This document shows, piece after piece, positions 22,718-27,963 of a stretch of 31,220 nt of DNA (the stretch's first letter is position 1; every line of letters begins with the position of its first letter). Origin of the DNA: a virus; the IMG/VR virus record IMGVR_UViG_3300047375_000330, positions 1-31,220 of that record. The stretch is one strand, 5' to 3'. The position numbers were made by a program, and so were the translations under genes. The notes under the pieces are model-generated. The model ran no database searches. It worked only from the letters and a program-made list of their open reading frames with translations, and was not told the DNA's origin.

Positions 22718-23148
22718 CTGCCACGCTCCCCTAAGCGTCTTTCATGGGCCATGATCTGCTGGCCCCAGTCTTCTATCATTTCACGATAGTCGGCAGCGTA
22801 ATACTTCACGGGGTCTTTCTTGGTCGCCAGCATGTACTCCACTGCTTCCTTCCCGTACCAGTCTAACATCCAGATCGTGTACTGCGCTTCTGCGCTGCCA
22901 TGCTTCATGCCGAAGCCGTTGCAGCCCTTGCACTGCGGATTCACGTTCTGCTCTTCCAGCGCCCATCTACTCGATGAACCCTTCGGGATAAAGTGTCCGC
23001 CGTCCATGTTCTTGTAGTGGTCTAAGCGGCCACATGAAACGCACTTACAGTATCCATTGTCGTCAGCCGCGCTGATTCTTGCAAGTTTTTGCAGAGTCTT
23101 CAATGCCTTAGCGCGAAGCGTTGCTGAAGTTTGTTTCTTCGACTTCAC
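22714..23148 (-). CDS. ninG: NinG (Rap)-like recombination endonuclease
   Basis: A 144-residue protein with 'GYCKCVSCGRLDHYKNMDGGHFIPKGSSSRWALEEQNVNPQCKGCNGFGMKHG' (residues 32-84). C36/C39 and C73/C76 form a zinc site. The 'DGGHFI...........N..PQC..CN' segment is an HNH-like core diagnostic of lambda NinG/Rap. Lambda Rap binds branched DNA and acts as a structure-specific endonuclease in recombination. It lies directly after a YqaJ-type exonuclease (4-base overlap), making a recombination cassette. Confidence 0.85.
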   Translation of the reverse strand: MKSKKQTSATLRAKALKTLQKLARISAADDNGYCKCVSCGRLDHYKNMDGGHFIPKGSSSRWALEEQNVNPQCKGCNGFGMKHGSAEAQYTIWMLDWYGKEAVEYMLATKKDPVKYYAADYREMIEDWGQQIMAHERRLGERGR

Positions 23149-23777
23149 AACTGGGCTTTGTAGTTTGCGTCTATGGTCTGTTTAAACATATTTACCCTTT
23201 CCCGTACTTCATGCAAAAAATCTATTACTTGCAGCTCTAGCGCCAAAATTTCTTCTTGAGATGGCGAAAATCTCTTTATCCAAATGTTGCGCTCATCAGG
23301 AAGTCTAGGGTCGTACATCACAAAGTCGCACCATTTGCGCCTCGTGCAAGCAAGTTGCCACATCATTTGCGTCTTGTAGTTTTCTGGAATGTCGCCTCTG
23401 ATAACTGTATTAACCATCGTTGTAGTATTCGGGCATTTAATTTCTATCAGCCCGTTATCCCCGACCAATCCGTCAGGGCTTGCGCTTGATTCTTCGATTA
23501 GTGGGTGGGGTACACTGCCAGTTTCGCATACATCACAACCCTTAATTAATTCATAGGCTTGGCGAGCCAACGGTTCTGTTTCTACGCCCCATTGCATCGC
23601 TGGGCTTGGAATTATTATCCTGCGCTCACCCGTAAGCCTTTCATTCACAAGGTCATCCATCAATTTCTGGCGCGATGCGCTATATCCACTCTTGGTCTTA
23701 GCGACAGCCTCATGGCATCTACTTGCGGTCAAGTTGCCAATTCTGGAAAGATGCCATTCTTCGCTTCCCTGGATCAT
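23145..23777 (-). CDS. YqaJ / lambda-exonuclease-like recombinase
   Basis: A 210-residue 5'-3' exonuclease. 'EEWHLSRIGNLTASRCHEAVAKTK' starts the family domain. 'MQWGVETEPLARQAYE' (61-76) carries a catalytic Glu. 'SASPDGLVGDNGLIEIKCPNTTT' supplies D102, E112 and K114, the D...E-x-K nuclease triad. 'KTQMMWQLACTRRKWCDFVMYDPR' completes the fold. It would resect phage DNA ends to give single strands for the ERF annealing protein encoded at 25.6 kb, forming a split Red-like pair. It starts by a TGATG overlap with the preceding gene. Confidence 0.9.
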   Translation of the reverse strand: MIQGSEEWHLSRIGNLTASRCHEAVAKTKSGYSASRQKLMDDLVNERLTGERRIIIPSPAMQWGVETEPLARQAYELIKGCDVCETGSVPHPLIEESSASPDGLVGDNGLIEIKCPNTTTMVNTVIRGDIPENYKTQMMWQLACTRRKWCDFVMYDPRLPDERNIWIKRFSPSQEEILALELQVIDFLHEVRERVNMFKQTIDANYKAQL

Positions 23778-24094
23778 CAGACGATACGTCGCTGGTTGGC
23801 TTGCTTGGTTCGTTCAGCATCAAACGCCAGTTGCCCAAGCATTATCTTCTTCTTGAGTGTCTCAGCCTTCAGACTGGCTTGTTGGACTGTTCGGTAGTGG
23901 TTGGCCCACTCTCCGCTTGATCTGGTTTCTGTTTGCGCCTTAGCAGCGCTTGCCCCTGCATCCATGTGCGCCTTCTGGCTGCTAGCTTCAAAGCTCTTAA
24001 AATTGGTTTCTGCTTCAATTGCTTCCCTACTCGCCCCCTCCCACTCGTTTATACGTTGGCCCAACCTATCCAATATCTGGTCTAGTCTATCCAT
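23777..24094 (-). CDS. Coiled-coil hypothetical protein before exonuclease
   Basis: A 105-residue, almost wholly helical protein: 'MDRLDQILDRLGQRINEWEGASREAIEAETNFKSFEASSQKAHMDAG...'. Start choice: ATG 24094-24092, preceded by GAGGGAGAGAGTC; an earlier ATG at 24121 lacks a ribosome site. No motif or family is recognised. Its place directly before the exonuclease (1-base overlap) suggests a partner or modulator of recombination, but this is inference only. It is the first gene after the regulator on this strand. Confidence 0.65.
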   Translation of the reverse strand: MDRLDQILDRLGQRINEWEGASREAIEAETNFKSFEASSQKAHMDAGASAAKAQTETRSSGEWANHYRTVQQASLKAETLKKKIMLGQLAFDAERTKQANQRRIV

Positions 24095-24467
24095 GACTCT
24101 CTCCCTCTTTCGTTTAGACATGCCGTGACATTTAGTAGGGTTTGGTGGCCCCTACCAATCTTAGTCTCTATTGCTAGTCCGTATTTTCACTCGACCACTT
24201 CCACGCTGGCCCAGACGTTGCCCACCTCCCATACCCATATATCAACTGGGGGGGAGGGTTTTTGCCACCTTTAACGAGTGTTCAACTTGGCGTTCCTACT
24301 AAGACGCCCAGATTCAAGCAAATTGTCTTTGGTCGTTCTGCTCAACGGGTCAACCACCCGCACCCGTACGCTTTTCCGTACACGCCTCTGCCACCGAAGT
24401 GGAGCAAATAAAAAGGGCCAGCCCCTCACAACAACAGGGGAGGGAGGAGGGAAGGAGGGACTGACCG
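24095..24467. other. Gene-free gap between regulator and recombination operon
   Basis: I see no convincing gene in these 373 bases. They hold overlapping inverted repeats GTAGGG / CCCTAC (24135-24140 and 24150-24155) and TTGGT / ACCAA just upstream of the 24094 gene, and a run of seven G (24246 region). They also hold a GTACG / CGTAC hairpin near 24365-24380 and a likely terminator at 24410-24440. A promoter for the 24094 gene is expected here; TTGGTA-15-TACTAA on the minus strand overlapping the inverted repeat is a weak candidate. Confidence 0.5.
24410..24440 (-). terminator. Probable terminator after regulator gene
   Basis: On the minus strand CCCCT (24440-24436 region) pairs with AGGGG (24426-24422) around a 9-base loop. 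An alternative small stem GGGC-TG-GCCC (24424-24415) lies directly against TTTTT (24414-24410). It is 28-58 bases past the regulator stop codon. The stem is short, so efficiency is uncertain. Confidence 0.4.
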
Positions 24468-24665
24468 CTAATCATAGAAAACATCTGGCCGCAATTCTTC
24501 GCGTCGAACCGCTCCACCTGTCAACTTTTCCAACTTTATCACATGGACAGCCGGTACTTGGCTTTTCCATTTCTGAATATGTTGTCCGCTGACCCCACAC
24601 TGTCGGGCGATCTCAGCCTTTGACCCAACAATCTCGACGACTCTTTTGAATGCTTCTGTTTCCAT
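24468..24665 (-). CDS. YdaS/Cro-like HTH transcriptional regulator
   Basis: A 65-residue protein from ATG 24665 (METEAFKRVVEIVGSKAEIARQCGVSGQHIQKWKSQVPAVHVIKLEKLTGGAVRREELRPDVFYD in short form). The helix-turn-helix spans about 14-34, and the 'VPA......E.LTGG.V.R.eLRPD.F' tail is the YdaS/Cro-like signature. A longer start at 24773 would add Cys/Ile-rich residues and run through the promoter region, so it is rejected. It is divergent from the early operon, and operator-like repeats lie between them, so it probably controls both directions. No separate CI-type repressor is visible. Confidence 0.85.
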   Translation of the reverse strand: METEAFKRVVEIVGSKAEIARQCGVSGQHIQKWKSQVPAVHVIKLEKLTGGAVRREELRPDVFYD

Positions 24666-24680
24666 TCCGTCCACAGTACA

Positions 24681-24698
24681 GATACACCAGCAGTTTGC
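24681..24698. promoter_or_regulatory. Operator-like motif, copy before regulator gene
   Basis: GATACACCAGCAGTTT (24681-24696) matches GATACACCAATAGTTT exactly 60 bases away (24741-24756) at 14 of 16 positions. It lies 16 bases upstream of the regulator ATG, inside a possible minus-strand promoter (TTGCAA-16-TACTGT, or TTGTTC-16-TATCTG). Autoregulation of the regulator is inferred. Confidence 0.6.
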
Positions 24699-24733
24699 AA
24701 GAACAATAATACAAAAAAAGTTTGCATTAGTGC

Positions 24734-24761
24734 TTGCATGGATACACCAATAGTTTATTAT
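24734..24761 (+). promoter_or_regulatory. Early operon promoter with operator in its spacer
   Basis: TTGCAT (24734-24739), a 16-bp spacer and TATTAT (24756-24761) precede the 24788 gene. The operator-like motif ATACACCAATAGTTTAT (24742-24758) fills the spacer, starting 14 bases before the -10, exactly as at the 20.2-kb promoter. This would drive the plus-strand early operon. Confidence 0.7.
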
Positions 24762-24787
24762 GGCTTCACACAACAGGAGAACGAAAC

Positions 24788-25003
24788 ATGAAATTTGAAG
24801 CCGGAAACACCTACACCACTCGAAGCGCTTGCGACCACAACACCATCGTGACCGCTGAAGTGCTGAAGCGATCTGCCAAGTTCGTGACAGTCAAAACGCA
24901 GATGGAAGAGTCCAAGCGTTGCGGCATCCTCGTCATCGACGGTGTTGAAACCATCAAGCCTTGGGGTTCCTTCTCCATGTGCCCAATCATCCGAGCCGCG
25001 TAA
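24788..25003 (+). CDS. Small early phage protein, 71 aa
   Basis: The start is ATG 24788, 8 bases after AGGAG. The protein reads 'MKFEAGNTYTTRSACDHNTIVTAEVLKRSAKFVTVKT', then 'RCGILVIDGVETIKPWGSFSMCPIIRA'. This 'F..G.tY.trS.cDh.ci....v..Rt.ktv.......rr.i...dgvE...P.G.ySM.PiI.A' pattern recurs in short proteins of phages and conjugative plasmids of Gammaproteobacteria; function unknown. It is the first gene of the early operon. Its stop lies in the GUAA hairpin. Confidence 0.75.
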   Translation: MKFEAGNTYTTRSACDHNTIVTAEVLKRSAKFVTVKTQMEESKRCGILVIDGVETIKPWGSFSMCPIIRAA

Positions 25004-25008
25004 GCGGC
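24995..25008 (+). promoter_or_regulatory. GUAA-tetraloop hairpin around a stop codon, copy 2
   Basis: GCCGC GTAA GCGGC has 5-bp arms with the stop TAA (25001-25003) in the loop. It is followed by CCAAGGAGGAATC and the next ATG at 25022. It lies within a 20-base perfect match to 20519-20538, although the genes ending there are unrelated. Confidence 0.75.
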
Positions 25009-25021
25009 CCAAGGAGGAATC

Positions 25022-25456
25022 ATGCTTGTACCTGATAGACCAATCGAAGCTGACCCAGAGTTCCAAAGACTTTGGGGCGATGACATAGATCAAACCACCT
25101 GCCCAACCTGCAAGTCAGACATGGTGGACTTCCGAGACTCTGGCAGAGGCTTCATCCTTTGCCCTCACTGCGATCTTGGCAAACCTAAAAACAACCACGT
25201 CAACTTTAACCTGCACTGGTACGGCATGGATGAGTACCAGACCTTTGAGAACGGGTTGGTTAGTGAAAGCCGAGCAGACATGGCAGACCTTCAAAAGTGG
25301 TGGGCTGAAAACTTCCATTGGGAGATTCGCGAATATCAGAACGGTGCTTATGTCCCTGCCGACATTTGGGACTGCAACGAATCGGGCCAGTGGTTCATCT
25401 ACCACCGTGGCTATCAGATTGGCTGCGTGACGGAGGTTCCTCATGGGTCGCGTTAA
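25022..25456 (+). CDS. Zinc-ribbon hypothetical protein, 144 aa
   Basis: The start ATG 25022 follows AAGGAGGAATC. C27-x2-C30 and C47-x2-C50 ('CPTCKSDM...ILCPHCD') make a zinc ribbon of the C-x2-C-x16-C-x2-C type. The rest is rich in Trp, Tyr and acidic residues ('DLQKWWAENFHWEIREYQNGAYVPADIWDCNESGQWFIYHRG'). I do not recognise the family. Its size, zinc ribbon and place in the early operon suggest a regulatory or nucleic-acid-binding role. It overlaps the next gene by 14 bases. Confidence 0.75.
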   Translation: MLVPDRPIEADPEFQRLWGDDIDQTTCPTCKSDMVDFRDSGRGFILCPHCDLGKPKNNHVNFNLHWYGMDEYQTFENGLVSESRADMADLQKWWAENFHWEIREYQNGAYVPADIWDCNESGQWFIYHRGYQIGCVTEVPHGSR

Positions 25457-25628
25457 ATCTGAACTAATGACCGATGGGCCAGACGATGAACTGGTACCCA
25501 CCCCCATTTCGCAGGTTGTGGACAACATCCGCAACTGTGATTTACCAAGAAACTCGGTAGAGCGTCACCTTTACCTTAAAACCCAACTAAAGGAGTTGAT
25601 GAATGGAATCAAAACCAACCTTGATTAG
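25443..25628 (+). CDS. Small hypothetical protein, 61 aa
   Basis: Starts at ATG 25443 within the end of the upstream gene, after GGAGG and 6 bases. It reads 'MGRVKSELMTDGPDDELVPTPISQVVDNIRNCDLPRNSVERHLYLKTQLKELMNGI'. A strong ribosome site and operon position support translation. The C-terminal half is a helix; no family is recognised. It overlaps the ERF gene start by 26 bases, and that gene's ribosome site AAGGAG lies inside it. Confidence 0.6.
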   Translation: MGRVKSELMTDGPDDELVPTPISQVVDNIRNCDLPRNSVERHLYLKTQLKELMNGIKTNLD

Positions 25629-26235
25629 CGCACTTGTGAAGGCGCAGTCAGAAATGTCCCACGCGGGATTTGACCAAACCAACCCTGCCTTCAAGAACGC
25701 AAAGTTTGCATCTTTGAAGAGCGTGATTGACGCTGTAAAGCCAGCGCTCAACGCCAACGGTATAGCCTTTGTGCAAAAATCTGTACCCATGGATCATGGT
25801 ATCGCTGTAGAAACCGTCTTTTACGGTCACGGTGAGGAGTTATTTACAGGGCCAGTTCCCGTCCCAATCGACAGGGAGAATGCTCACGGCTTTGGCTCGG
25901 CCCTAACCTATGCCAAGCGCTACTCTCTGGCGATGGCTTGCGGTGTAGCAGCAGATGAGGACGATGATGGCAACGCGGCAGCAAAGAACACTACTGGCCG
26001 AAAGCCTCAGTCAGTCACCAAGACTGTTATTCAAGAGGAGGGCATCAAGGTCGATGAGGGAAAACGAACCAGTTACATTTCCCTTCTCACGGAAGCCACT
26101 TCCGCCGAAGATCACGCAGGCATGAAAGAACTGCTCGATGAATTACGCCAAGACAGTGATATGAAGCTAGCGGTGTGGGCAGAGCTTCCTAGCAACATCC
26201 GATCAGCAATCAGAAAAGTGGAGAATCCCAAATGA
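25603..26235 (+). CDS. erf: ERF family single-strand annealing protein
   Basis: A 210-residue recombinase. 'LISALVKAQSEMSHAGFDQTNPAFKNAKFASLKSVIDAVKPALNANGIAFVQ' opens the domain. 'HGFGSALTYAKRYSLAMACGVAADEDDDGN' near residues 93-122 is the ERF hallmark ('G.a.TYarRYal....gi...eDdD'). ERF proteins coat and anneal single-stranded DNA, promoting phage recombination and genome circularisation. The matching exonuclease is encoded on the other strand at 23.1-23.8 kb. The C-terminal third is helical and variable, as in the family. Start ATG is 7 bases after AAGGAG. Confidence 0.9.
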   Translation: MESKPTLISALVKAQSEMSHAGFDQTNPAFKNAKFASLKSVIDAVKPALNANGIAFVQKSVPMDHGIAVETVFYGHGEELFTGPVPVPIDRENAHGFGSALTYAKRYSLAMACGVAADEDDDGNAAAKNTTGRKPQSVTKTVIQEEGIKVDEGKRTSYISLLTEATSAEDHAGMKELLDELRQDSDMKLAVWAELPSNIRSAIRKVENPK

Positions 26236-26630
26236 GAAAACCAAGACTCGGCTTTAGTAGAGACATCTACGAAATCCTTGAAGAGCATGGCCCAATGGCC
26301 TACCACGGCATCAGGCAGCAGCTGATCGCCAGAGGTTCAGAAATGAAGCCAAAGCAAACACGCTACGCCATCAGCAACCTTTGCCAAAGAGGTTACGTTG
26401 AACGCAGCAGGAAGGATCACCGCAGGTTCGAGATAATTAAAACCCGCAACATCGGCTTGGAGATGGCTGACCCTATACAAACACCCTCTCCCGTAGATAA
26501 AACGCCGGAGAGCGTCGAAATAACGCCCACAGAGGGCTTGTTTGGCATGAACCTCAAAGACTCTGCCATCGTCATTGTCATTGCTGTCATCACGTCAGCG
26601 CTAACCACCACCATTCTGGAGATCCTATGA
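26232..26630 (+). CDS. Winged-helix protein with C-terminal membrane segment
   Basis: A 132-residue protein. Residues about 8-70 ('RDIYEILEEHGPMAYHGIRQQLIARGSEMKPKQTRYAISNLCQRGYVERSRKDHRRFEII') form a winged helix-turn-helix. A Pro/Thr-rich linker (80-105) leads to 'LKDSAIVIVIAVITSALTTTILEIL', a single membrane helix ending at the C-terminus. It may therefore be a tail-anchored DNA-binding protein. It is coupled to the ERF gene and the next gene by ATGA overlaps at both ends. The function is unknown; it may tether phage DNA or sense membrane state. Confidence 0.75.
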   Translation: MRKPRLGFSRDIYEILEEHGPMAYHGIRQQLIARGSEMKPKQTRYAISNLCQRGYVERSRKDHRRFEIIKTRNIGLEMADPIQTPSPVDKTPESVEITPTEGLFGMNLKDSAIVIVIAVITSALTTTILEIL

Positions 26631-26890
26631 GCTACGACAACGAACTGAAGATAAGCCTGTGGAAGAGTGACGGCACCAACGCCAAAGCTCCAATACTGAA
26701 AGGCAAAGCGACCATTAACGGCACCGAATACGAAGTGGCCTTGTGGAAGAACGACAGCGACAACCCCAGAGCGCCCACGCTCAACGGGAAACTGCAACTG
26801 CCACAATCTCGGCCCCAAGCCGGTGGTCAGCCAGCGTTCAAGGCTGCGCTTCCACAAGAAGAGGACTGGAAGGAAGACATCCCCTTTTGA
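26627..26890 (+). CDS. SSB-tip-bearing small protein with internal duplication
   Basis: An 87-residue protein made of two copies of a 17-residue unit, LWKSDGTNAKAPILKGK (11-27) and LWKNDSDNPRAPTLNGK (39-55), identical at 10 of 17 positions. A Pro/Gln/Gly-rich linker and the terminus 'EEDWKEDIPF' follow. That last element matches the acidic C-terminal tip of bacterial SSB (…DDDIPF), which recruits repair and replication proteins. Placement after the ERF gene supports a single-strand-DNA role. It resembles small phage SSB-like proteins more than classic OB-fold SSB; DNA binding itself is unproven. Confidence 0.75.
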   Translation: MSYDNELKISLWKSDGTNAKAPILKGKATINGTEYEVALWKNDSDNPRAPTLNGKLQLPQSRPQAGGQPAFKAALPQEEDWKEDIPF

Positions 26891-27067
26891 TGTAACATTG
26901 CCGAGCGGGTGATTCAGGCAGGCTAGCGGCAGAGTCAGCCTCCCCTCGGGGCATGAGAGACAGATCGCTTGCTTGCGGCCCGCAACATTCACCGCCAAAG
27001 CGATCAACTGCCGCACTTAAATAGGATATTTCACGGCTTGTAATATCCTACTAATCAGGGGAAAAAT
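26891..27067. other. Structured intergenic segment in the early operon
   Basis: This 177-base gap has no gene but several inverted repeats: GATCGCTT / AAGCGATC (26963-26970 and 26998-27005) enclosing TTGCG-GCC-CGCAA (26973-26985), CCC-CTCG-GGG near 26943-26950, and TAGGATATT / AATATCCTA (27022-27030 and 27042-27050). The beginning (GCCGAGCGGG) recalls a class II tRNA D-arm, but no T-arm is present. It could be a leader RNA, operator or origin. Confidence 0.5.
27022..27050. repeat. 9-bp inverted repeat upstream of 27068 gene
   Basis: TAGGATATT and AATATCCTA are perfect complements separated by 11 bases. They end 17 bases before the next ATG and just upstream of the ribosome site AGGGGA. It could be an operator or an RNA hairpin controlling that gene. 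Chance alone would give a few such pairs in 31 kb if loop length is free. Confidence 0.6.
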
Positions 27068-27526
27068 ATGGATAAACACGACTTCACAGCCCTCTATGAT
27101 CAGTGGTTTGCTCTGCATCCTTTCAAGAAACGGGACTGGGTGGAATTAGGGAAAGTACACTATCAAGCGTTCTCTAGAGAGAGCGTGGCTTTGATGACCG
27201 AAGCGTTGGGGCAATTGACTGAGGAGATAGACAACTTCCCCTCACCCAAACAGATAAGGGCAAAGCTAAACCAGCTTTCTAGCAGCAAGACAGAAGGGGG
27301 AGAGGTTAAGACCAACGTAACCTCACACAATGAAACCCTAGCCACTCGGCTTTGCGAGCACCTGTACGGAATAACGTACAACGGTAAAGCCGTGAAGCGG
27401 CCCAGTGACGTACCAAACTGGGTGGTAAACGTGGTTAACGAGGCTAACCAACGCCTTCCAGAAGATTGCCCAATCAATATCAGGCTAGCAAGAGTCGGTC
27501 TAGCAGTAGCTCAGGGGGAACGATGA
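27068..27526 (+). CDS. Hypothetical protein, possible replication-associated
   Basis: A 152-residue protein: 'FTALYDQWFALHPFKKRDWVELGKVHYQAFSRESVALMTEALGQLTEEIDNFPSPKQIRAKLNQLSS' followed by a linker and a second helical part ending near 'VNEANQRLPEDCPINIRLARVGLAVAQ'. The 'W...l......v..A...l......nFPSPkqIrakL' type of N-terminal domain is seen in phage replisome-organiser or helicase-loader proteins, but the match is weak. Its place in the early operon after the annealing and SSB-like genes fits. No ATPase motif is present, so a DnaC-like loader is excluded. Confidence 0.65.
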   Translation: MDKHDFTALYDQWFALHPFKKRDWVELGKVHYQAFSRESVALMTEALGQLTEEIDNFPSPKQIRAKLNQLSSSKTEGGEVKTNVTSHNETLATRLCEHLYGITYNGKAVKRPSDVPNWVVNVVNEANQRLPEDCPINIRLARVGLAVAQGER

Positions 27527-27714
27527 ACGAAGCCGTCAAGAAATTTCTTGAAGAAGGGGGCCAGATCACTCAAATTCCGTTTGGCGTACCACGCGACATG
27601 CAAGTTTGCATGAACTGCAAAGGGTTGTTCGAGACTAAGGATCTGACCAAGGGGATAACGAGACGATGCCAGAAATGTCATCAAAGGCATACGAGCTTCA
27701 GGGAGCGCCGGTAG
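27523..27714 (+). CDS. Com-like zinc-finger protein, 63 aa
   Basis: The start ATG 27523 overlaps the previous stop (ATGA) and follows AGGGGGAACG. The protein has C29-x2-C32 and C49-x2-C52: 'CMNCKGLFETKDLTKGITRRCQKCHQRH'. Length, Cys spacing (C-x2-C-x16-C-x2-C) and nearby residues (C-x-N-C...LF...RC-x-[KR]-C) agree with Mu Com as I remember it, the RNA-binding activator of mom translation. Since this phage has a Mom-like gene, a Com-like role is an attractive inference, though the genes are 6 kb apart. A generic zinc ribbon is the alternative. Confidence 0.7.
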   Translation: MNEAVKKFLEEGGQITQIPFGVPRDMQVCMNCKGLFETKDLTKGITRRCQKCHQRHTSFRERR

Positions 27715-27716
27715 AC

Positions 27717-27947
27717 ATGTTTTATCAAGCTATTGTCTGCCAAGAGAAACTGCGGGAGCGGTATATCTCTGAGGTTCTAGCTTCGGTGATAGCGCCGTTC
27801 AGCGAGGAGACCAAGCGGCAGATCTACGAGTGGCAAAGGGAGGGAATGAGCACCAGATGGATGGCAGACCAGCTAGGTGTCACACGACACAAAGTGATGC
27901 TGCTAACCAAGCGGACTTCTTGGCCCTCTCCCTCTAACCTTTCTTAG
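27717..27947 (+). CDS. HTH-containing small protein, last early gene
   Basis: A 76-residue protein from ATG 27717, two bases after the previous stop; an ATG at 27666 would overlap that gene by 49 bases. 'EETKRQIYEWQREGMSTRWMADQLGVTRHKVMLLTKR' (about residues 30-66) is a helix-turn-helix of the resolvase/Hin or sigma-like type ('G.s.r.iA..lGvtr..v'). It may be a regulator, for example a switch to late genes, but nothing in the sequence shows its target. The stop codon is immediately followed by the parS-like palindrome. Confidence 0.65.
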   Translation: MFYQAIVCQEKLRERYISEVLASVIAPFSEETKRQIYEWQREGMSTRWMADQLGVTRHKVMLLTKRTSWPSPSNLS

Positions 27948-27963
27948 TGTTCCACGTGGAACT
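27948..27963. promoter_or_regulatory. parS-like ParB-binding palindrome
   Basis: TGTTCCACGTGGAACT contains the perfect palindrome GTTCCACGTGGAAC (27949-27962). It agrees at 15 of 16 positions with the Pseudomonas chromosomal parS sequence TGTTCCACGTGGAACC as I remember it. It fills the whole space between the end of the early operon (27947) and the stop codon of the converging late gene (27962-27964). No parA or parB gene is present in the window. Confidence 0.6.

Noticed and set aside
24363-24383. GTACG-CTTTTC-CGTAC hairpin as a terminator
   Set aside because: Only a 5-bp stem and no T-run following on either strand.
24278-24592. Plus-strand 104-codon frame overlapping the regulator gene
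   Set aside because: Runs antisense through the terminator and the HTH regulator, is low-complexity (Arg/Thr/Gly), and has no convincing ribosome site.
24468-24773. Long N-terminal form of the YdaS-like regulator (101 aa)
   Set aside because: The extra 36 residues come from promoter/operator DNA and are unlike the family; ATG 24665 gives the usual length.
26898-26985. tRNA-like start (GCCGAGCGGG resembling the D-arm of Leu/Ser tRNA)
   Set aside because: No T-arm GGTTCRANNCC, no fitting acceptor stem and no clean 7-base anticodon loop; only a short stretch matches.
26417-27016. Minus-strand 199-codon frame opposite the winged-helix and SSB-like genes
   Set aside because: Antisense shadow of two well-supported coupled genes; composition is not protein-like and no ribosome site is seen.
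27388-27403. Third copy of the GUAA stop-codon hairpin (GCCGTGAAGCGGCCCA)
   Set aside because: It is inside a coding frame, has a mismatched loop (GTGA) and no stop codon; probably chance resemblance.
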